From Trichlorobacter ammonificans (lineage in GTDB: Bacteria; Desulfobacterota; Desulfuromonadia; Geobacterales; Pseudopelobacteraceae): a stretch of 64,000 bases of DNA. How positions within the stretch are numbered: the first letter of the stretch is position 1; the number at the start of each line of letters is the position of its first letter. A program made the translations under genes and the position numbers. Where the stretch lies: contig NZ_OW150024.1 in NCBI RefSeq assembly GCF_933509905.1, forward strand, positions 434,001 through 498,000. Reading direction: 5' to 3'. The notes below the pieces were generated by a model that worked only from the letters and a program-made list of their open reading frames with translations, did not search any database and had not been told where the DNA came from. Positions 59,255-64,000 of the stretch are shown here, piece after piece.

Positions 59255-62200
59255 CAGTTCCCTGCTGGATAAACTGATCCGGCTGGCCCTGGAAAACCGG
59301 CTGGTGGTGGTGATCGCCATGGTGCTGGTGCTGGCCGTCGGCACCGTAACCGCCATGAAGATGCCGGTGGATGTCCTGCCGGACCTGACCGCCCCCACCG
59401 TAACCATCCTGACCGAAGCCAAAGGGATGGCCCCGGAAGAGGTGGAGACGCTGCTCACCTACCCGATTGAAAGTAACTTAAACGGCGCCACCGGCGTGCG
59501 GCGGGTCCGCTCGGTCTCCATGCCGGGGCTCTCCACGGTCTGGGTGGAGTTCACCTGGGGCACCGACATCTACCGCGCCCGGCAGGTGGTGAATGAAAAG
59601 CTGCAACTGGTTTCCGGCAGCCTGCCCGCCGGGACCGTGCCGACCCTGGCGCCGATCTCCTCCATCATGGGGGAGATCATGTATCTCGCCGTGGCCAGCG
59701 ACAGCCACAGCCTGATGGAGGTGAAGGAGCAGGCTGAGTTTGTGGTCAGGAAACGGTTGATGGCCACCACCGGCGTTGCCCAGGTGGTGACGGTGGGGGG
59801 CGAGACCAAGCAGTATCAGGTGGAGATCGACCCCTTGCGGCTACAGGCCTTCGGCGTGACCGTGGGCCAGGTGACCGGCGCGCTGAAGGGCAGCAACGAG
59901 AACTTTGCCGCCGGTGTGATCAAACAGCAGCACCAGGACTACCTGGTGCGGGGCATGGGACGGTTCCGCTCCGTGGCCGACATCGAGCAGACCGTGGTGC
60001 AGAGCAAAGACGGGCTGCCGGTGCTGGTGCGCGACGTGGCCACCGTGACTACCCGCGCGGCCTTCCGGGTGGGGGACGCCTCGGCCAACGGCAAACCTGC
60101 GGTGGTCATCTCGGTGCAGAAACATCCCGACGCCAACACCCTGGAGCTGACCGGGCGGATCAAGCAGCAGCTTGCCGATATTCAGAAAACATTGCCCCCG
60201 GGGATGCGGATCGAAAGCGACCTGTTCCAGCAGGCCGACTTCATCACGCGGGCCATTGCCAACATCAAGCGGGTGCTGCTGGAAGGGGCCCTGCTGGTGG
60301 TGGTGATCCTGTTCCTGTTCCTGGGCAACCTGCGCACCACCATGATCTCGCTGGTGGCCATGCCGGTGTCGCTTCTGTGCGGGATCTTTGCGCTGAAGCT
60401 GTTCGGCGGCTCCATCAACACCATGACCCTGGGCGGCATGGCCATTGCCATCGGCGTGATCGTGGATGACGCCATCATCGACGTGGAAAACGTCTACCGC
60501 CGCCTGCGGGAAAACGCCGCCCTGCCGGAGGGGGAGCGCCGCCCTGCCCGGCTGGTGATCTTCGAGGCCTCCCGCGAGATCCGTTCCTCCATTGTCAACG
60601 CCACCCTGATCATCCTGGTGGTATTCCTGCCGCTCTTCTTCCTGTCCGGGGTGGAGGGACGCCTGTTGCAGCCGCTGGGGATCTCCTACATGGTCTCCAT
60701 CGGCGCCTCGCTGCTGGTGGCCCTGACCGTGACCCCGGCGCTCTGCTCCTACCTGCTGTCAAAGAGCGGCTATCTGGCCGAGCATGGCGACAGCCGCACC
60801 ATGCTGTGGCTCCTGTCCCGCTACCGGCCGCTGCTGGAGCAGCTGCTCAACCACCCCCGCCGGGTCATGGCCGGGGCGGCAATCACCTTTGTGCTGGCCC
60901 TGGGGCTGCTCTTCCTGACCGGGCGTTCATTTCTTCCCGCCTTCAACGAGGGGGCGCTGACGGTGATGGTGGTCACCGGCCCCGGCACCTCGCTGGAAAA
61001 GTCGTCGGAGATCGCCAGCAAGATAGAAACGCTGATGCTGACCCATCCGGCGGTGAAAAAGACCTCGCGCCGCACCGGCCGGGGAGAGCAGGACGAACAC
61101 GGCAAGTTTCCCAACGCCAGCGAGATCGAGGTCAGCCTCGATATGGACGGCAGGCGGCTCGGCACCGTAATGAGCGAACTGCGTGCGCTTACGGCGGTGA
61201 TCCCCGGCGTCTCCATCACCTTCGGCCAGCCGATCGGCCACCGCATCGACCACATGCTCTCCGGCACCATGGCCAACCTGGCCATCAAGATTTACGGCCC
61301 GGAGCTGTCGCTGCTCAAGCAGGCGGCCGATCAGATCAAGGCGGAAATCGAGGGCATTCCCGGCCTGGCTGACCTGTCGGTGGACCAGCAGGCCGATATT
61401 CCGCAACTGCGCATCATTCCCCGCCGCGAAGAGCTGGCCCGTTACAACCTGACCATGGCCGGCGTTGCGGAAGGGATGGAGGTGGCCACAGCCGGACAGG
61501 TGGTCTCGCGCACCCTGGAAGGGGACCGCGGCTTTGACGTGGTGGTCCGCTTCCCGGCCTCCGCGGGCCGGGACACGGCGGCCATCGGCCAGATCCTGCT
61601 GGATACCCCCACCGGCCGGAAGGTGCCGCTGGCGGCAGTGGCCGATATTGTTTCCGGCAAAGGCCCCAACAGCATCAGCCGCGAAAACGTGCAGCGCAAG
61701 GTGGTGGTGCAGGCCAACACGGCCGGTCGCGACCTGCGCGCCGTCTACCAGGATGTGCGCAACCGGATCGACACGCTCACGCTGCCGCCGGGCTATTTCG
61801 TGGAGTACGGCGGCCAGTTTGAGAGCGAAGCCGGGGCCACCCGCACGATCGGCCTGCTCAGCATCGTCTCCATCAGCCTGATCCTGCTGATTCTGTACCT
61901 GGAGTTCAGATCGTTCCGGGCCGCCTCCCTGGTGATGGTCAACCTGCCGCTGGCCTTCATCGGCGGCATCGTGGCGGTGGTGCTGACCGACCGGGTGATC
62001 AGCGTCGCCTCGCTGGTGGGCTTCATCACCCTCTTCGGCATTGCCACCCGCAACGGCATCCTGCTGGTCTCCCACTACCGCTACCTGATGGAGACCGAAG
62101 GGCTGGCGCTGCGCGAGGCCGTGGTCAAGGGGTCGCTGGAACGGCTGCGACCGGTGACGATGACCGCCCTGGCCGCCGGTCTGGCCCTGGTCCCCTTTGC

Positions 62201-62375
62201 CATTGCCGCCCACAAACCGGGCAACGAGATCCTCTCGCCCCTGGCGGTGGTCATCCTGGGCGGACTGGTCAGCGCCACCATCCTGAACATGCTGGTGCTG
62301 CCGGTCCTCTACCTGCGCTTCGGCGCTCAACACAGCAACCTGAGTTTGGGCTTAGAATCTGAAAAGGAGCAATAA
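59235..62375 (+). CDS. Heavy-metal RND transporter permease (HME family, CzcA/CusA-like)
   Basis: 1046 residues, full length. Inner-membrane proton-driven pump. TM4 reads AIGVIVDDAIIDVENVYRRL, which is neither the DFGxxxDGAxxxVEN of Zn/Co/Ni pumps nor the CusA-type copper signature; it resembles the HME5 class of unsettled substrate (from memory). DVLPDLTAPTVTILTEAKGM near the start is typical for the HME group. ATG 59235 lies inside the adaptor 3' end. The preceding cadC-cadA genes suggest a divalent soft metal (inference). Confidence 0.93.
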   Translation: MPDTPTSSSLLDKLIRLALENRLVVVIAMVLVLAVGTVTAMKMPVDVLPDLTAPTVTILTEAKGMAPEEVETLLTYPIESNLNGATGVRRVRSVSMPGLSTVWVEFTWGTDIYRARQVVNEKLQLVSGSLPAGTVPTLAPISSIMGEIMYLAVASDSHSLMEVKEQAEFVVRKRLMATTGVAQVVTVGGETKQYQVEIDPLRLQAFGVTVGQVTGALKGSNENFAAGVIKQQHQDYLVRGMGRFRSVADIEQTVVQSKDGLPVLVRDVATVTTRAAFRVGDASANGKPAVVISVQKHPDANTLELTGRIKQQLADIQKTLPPGMRIESDLFQQADFITRAIANIKRVLLEGALLVVVILFLFLGNLRTTMISLVAMPVSLLCGIFALKLFGGSINTMTLGGMAIAIGVIVDDAIIDVENVYRRLRENAALPEGERRPARLVIFEASREIRSSIVNATLIILVVFLPLFFLSGVEGRLLQPLGISYMVSIGASLLVALTVTPALCSYLLSKSGYLAEHGDSRTMLWLLSRYRPLLEQLLNHPRRVMAGAAITFVLALGLLFLTGRSFLPAFNEGALTVMVVTGPGTSLEKSSEIASKIETLMLTHPAVKKTSRRTGRGEQDEHGKFPNASEIEVSLDMDGRRLGTVMSELRALTAVIPGVSITFGQPIGHRIDHMLSGTMANLAIKIYGPELSLLKQAADQIKAEIEGIPGLADLSVDQQADIPQLRIIPRREELARYNLTMAGVAEGMEVATAGQVVSRTLEGDRGFDVVVRFPASAGRDTAAIGQILLDTPTGRKVPLAAVADIVSGKGPNSISRENVQRKVVVQANTAGRDLRAVYQDVRNRIDTLTLPPGYFVEYGGQFESEAGATRTIGLLSIVSISLILLILYLEFRSFRAASLVMVNLPLAFIGGIVAVVLTDRVISVASLVGFITLFGIATRNGILLVSHYRYLMETEGLALREAVVKGSLERLRPVTMTALAAGLALVPFAIAAHKPGNEILSPLAVVILGGLVSATILNMLVLPVLYLRFGAQHSNLSLGLESEKEQ

Positions 62376-62378
62376 ATC

Positions 62379-62957
62379 ATGAAAAGAATCATCATACTCG
62401 TGGCAGCGGTGGCCCTGTTTTCCGGCTGCGCTTCCACTGAAACCATCAAACGGCTGGAAACGCAAAGCGGGCACGGCATGTACACCGCGCTTGCCGACAC
62501 GCAGGCACCGGCGCCGGCAGGGTACGGCGACTTGCAGCTCAGCCTCAGCCTCAAGACGAGAAACCCCGGCAGCGTCCTGATGGACACCACCGATTACGGT
62601 ACCGAGCGCTACAGCCTGCTGGTGGGGATCAGCGGACAGACCCTGCGACTGACCGGCGCCAGAACCCCGGAAAGCGGCGACTACCACGGCAGCAGCGATC
62701 CCGAAGCAGGGAACGGTGTGCGTTATCACTTCACCGCGACCCTGCGACTGCCGGTGGGCAGCCACCGTATCACCGTTGCCTTGCCGGGCGACGGCGTGGT
62801 GCTCGAACACGATGTGACCGTGCACCACGGCATGAACCGGCTGGAGCTGAAGCCGGTCTATGGCATGAAGAGCAGCTATACGCTGCTGGGATTCCGGGGA
62901 GAGCGCACCTATTACGAAGGAGTGACGGCACTGGTCGTGAGCGGCCAGTCCGATTAG
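62379..62957 (+). CDS. Hypothetical lipoprotein, end of the metal-efflux operon
   Basis: 192 residues. Signal peptide with lipobox LFSGC (Cys17). Mature part is beta-rich (LQLSLSLKTRNPGSVLMDTTDYG, YHFTATLRLPVGSHRITVAL, DVTVHHGMNRLELKPVYGM), suggesting an immunoglobulin-like or transthyretin-like sandwich. No family recognised. AAAGGAG lies just upstream, 3 bp after the pump stop, so it belongs to the operon. A 21-bp inverted repeat follows. Confidence 0.78.
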   Translation: MKRIIILVAAVALFSGCASTETIKRLETQSGHGMYTALADTQAPAPAGYGDLQLSLSLKTRNPGSVLMDTTDYGTERYSLLVGISGQTLRLTGARTPESGDYHGSSDPEAGNGVRYHFTATLRLPVGSHRITVALPGDGVVLEHDVTVHHGMNRLELKPVYGMKSSYTLLGFRGERTYYEGVTALVVSGQSD

Positions 62958-62960
62958 ACG

Positions 62961-63012
62961 GCATGCTGCCACGGCCGCCCGGGGAACAGCGCGGGCGGCC
63001 GTGGCAGCATGC
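62961..63012. terminator. Perfect 21-bp inverted repeat after the metal-efflux operon
   Basis: GCATGCTGCCACGGCCGCCCG (62961-62981, 21 bases with 21-bp arms) pairs fully with 62992-63012; loop 10 nt. No T run follows. It is in the right place to end the operon and the convergent gph mRNA (ending 63096), but termination would need Rho or another factor. Confidence 0.55.
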
Positions 63013-63095
63013 GGGTATGGTGGCGTGCAGTGTCCGCCGGTCGAAAACGTGTCGAAGCGGCTGACGGGACACGACACGGTACCCTGGGCCGAAAG

Positions 63096-63767
63096 CTAGA
63101 AGGGAAGCGGCAGCAGTGCCTCCAGCGAATCGATCCGGCTGTCGGCCAGCTCCATCTCCCACGGCTCGCCAAAGCCGAAGGTGCAGGCGATGGACCTCAC
63201 CCCGGCAGCGCGGGCGGCATCGAAGTCATTACTGCTGTCGCCGATCATCACCGCGGCAGGGGCCACGACTCCGGCCTGCTCCATGGCCAGCAGCAGCGGG
63301 TCCGGCCACGGTTTGCACTGCGCCACCGCATCCCCCCCCAGAACCGTGCCGAACCAGTCGGCAACCTCCAGGACGTCCAGCAACTGCCGGCAGAGCACGG
63401 TGGGCTTGTTGGACACCACGGCCAGGAAAACACCGGCATCCCGCAGGGCGGCCAGCAGGGGCAGGACACCGGGGTACAGCCGGGAATGCACGGCGATGTT
63501 GGCGCCGTTGTGCTCAAGAAAAAGGTCGAGCCCCCGGTCCAGGTCATCGGCCCGCTCCGGCAGGGTCCTGCCCACCAGATTGCGGGCTCCCTTGCCGATG
63601 CACTGGCGGACGGTTTCCGTAGCAAGCGGCGGCAGGCCGAAGCTGCTACGCATGAAGTTCACCGAAGCGGCAAGGTCGGCAAGGGAATCCACCAGGGTGC
63701 CGTCAAGGTCGAACATGACCAGTGAAGGGGCGGTCATCACGCCCCAGGGATTTTGTGTCGTATCCAT
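63096..63767 (-). CDS. gph: HAD-family phosphatase, phosphoglycolate-phosphatase-like
   Basis: 223 residues from ATG 63767 (GGAG 9 bp upstream); the frame opens at 63782 and a third ATG lies 10 residues on. Motif I MFDLDGTLVDS with nucleophile Asp, motif II VVSNKPT, motif III/IV KPWPDP and MIGDSSNDFDAARAAG. The cap region of about 60 residues is the alpha-helical type of Gph/PGPase. Clears 2-phosphoglycolate or other small sugar phosphates. It lies 49 bp downstream of the Bcr/CflA-like gene. Confidence 0.85.
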   Translation of the reverse strand: MDTTQNPWGVMTAPSLVMFDLDGTLVDSLADLAASVNFMRSSFGLPPLATETVRQCIGKGARNLVGRTLPERADDLDRGLDLFLEHNGANIAVHSRLYPGVLPLLAALRDAGVFLAVVSNKPTVLCRQLLDVLEVADWFGTVLGGDAVAQCKPWPDPLLLAMEQAGVVAPAAVMIGDSSNDFDAARAAGVRSIACTFGFGEPWEMELADSRIDSLEALLPLPF

Positions 63768-63815
63768 TGTCTGCGACTCCATGTCATCTGACGGTCAGTC
63801 CCGCCGACGGCGGGG

Positions 63816-64000
63816 TCAGGGGGAAGCTTCCGCGCCGCATTCGCGCAACAGCGGCTGCGGCTTCCGGGCAACAACGGCGGCAACCGTCCCGGCCACGGCG
63901 CAGCCCGCCATGGTCAGCGCCATCGGCAGACCGGTGCCGTTGTGGAACATCCCCACGCAGGCCCCGGCCGTGGCCCCCAGCGTGTACTGGATCGTTCCCA
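63816..64000 (-). CDS. Bcr/CflA-like MFS exporter, C-terminal end (truncated by window edge)
   Basis: The stop is TCA at 63816-63818 on the plus strand. The 60 residues before it read GTIQYTLGATAGACVGMFHN at the upstream end, then LPMALTMAGCAVAGTVAAVV, then a Pro-rich tail. The GTIQYTLGA-type last helices are typical for the end of Bcr/CflA drug exporters of the major facilitator superfamily. The N-terminal eleven helices lie outside the window. Confidence 0.72.
   Translation of the reverse strand, partial: GTIQYTLGATAGACVGMFHNGTGLPMALTMAGCAVAGTVAAVVARKPQPLLRECGAEASP

Overview
The window is 64 kb of GC-rich, densely coding bacterial chromosome. Gene content points to a Gram-negative anaerobe of the Desulfuromonadia, most likely Geobacterales (inference, moderate confidence): three tripartite-efflux blocks, sigma-54 promoters, an enhancer-binding regulator with a hydrogenase-like sensor, pyruvate phosphate dikinase, selB, a CFI-box exported protease and a radical SAM/DUF2344-rng pair. 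No tRNA, rRNA, CRISPR array, transposase, phage gene or replication origin was found. No gene-free stretch exceeds 300 bases. The longest are 16281-16557 and 55913-56159, and both are described below.

Layout. 1-6643: end of an RND efflux adaptor, an HAE1-type RND pump, a fused pabB-pabC gene overlapping it, and a TolC-like channel whose 5' end contains an inverted-repeat element. 6713-10049: ndk, then rlmN, mtnP and a PfkB kinase. 10156-14677: a TPR lipoprotein, a RodZ-like protein, a GAF protein, a lone receiver, a UspA protein and a receiver-kinase hybrid, which together look like an envelope and stress signalling set. 14691-16280: FAD oxidoreductase. 16558-19267: the hydrogenase-like/AAA+ sigma-54 activator, then a control region with a palindrome and a sigma-54 promoter, then a 60-residue ribbon-helix-helix protein. 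19353-24864 (minus): ompA-like gene, radical SAM/DUF2344 gene, rng. 25106-28177: hemB, uvrC (minus), and a sigma-54 promoter for amt. 28178-36609: amt, a TPR/coiled-coil envelope protein, a LysM protein, an S8 protease, selB. 36791-39469: ppdK. 39650-42311 (minus): histidine kinase, HIT and M16 genes with 4-nt overlaps. 42395-49462: membrane protein, a RadC-JAMM/DinG fusion helicase, an FKBP-thioesterase-NRDE operon and a DUF3750-MBL-cupin operon. 49639-51896: DUF3300-DUF2950 pair. 51976-53050 (minus): nitroreductase and Nudix. 53147-62957: a metal-resistance locus, with cadC-cadA on the minus strand and, divergently, a Cys/His-rich exported peptide, a MITE-like element and a TolC-adaptor-RND-lipoprotein operon. 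63096-64000 (minus): Gph-like phosphatase and the end of a Bcr/CflA exporter.

The most unusual items are: (1) the sensory hydrogenase-like enhancer-binding protein together with the adjacent palindrome and sigma-54 promoter; (2) the JAMM-DinG fusion; (3) the metal locus, with a four-fold 17-residue His/Asp repeat in the adaptor and a 130-bp MITE-like palindrome in the operon leader; (4) a 17-bp tandem duplication that creates both a stop codon and a -35 box.
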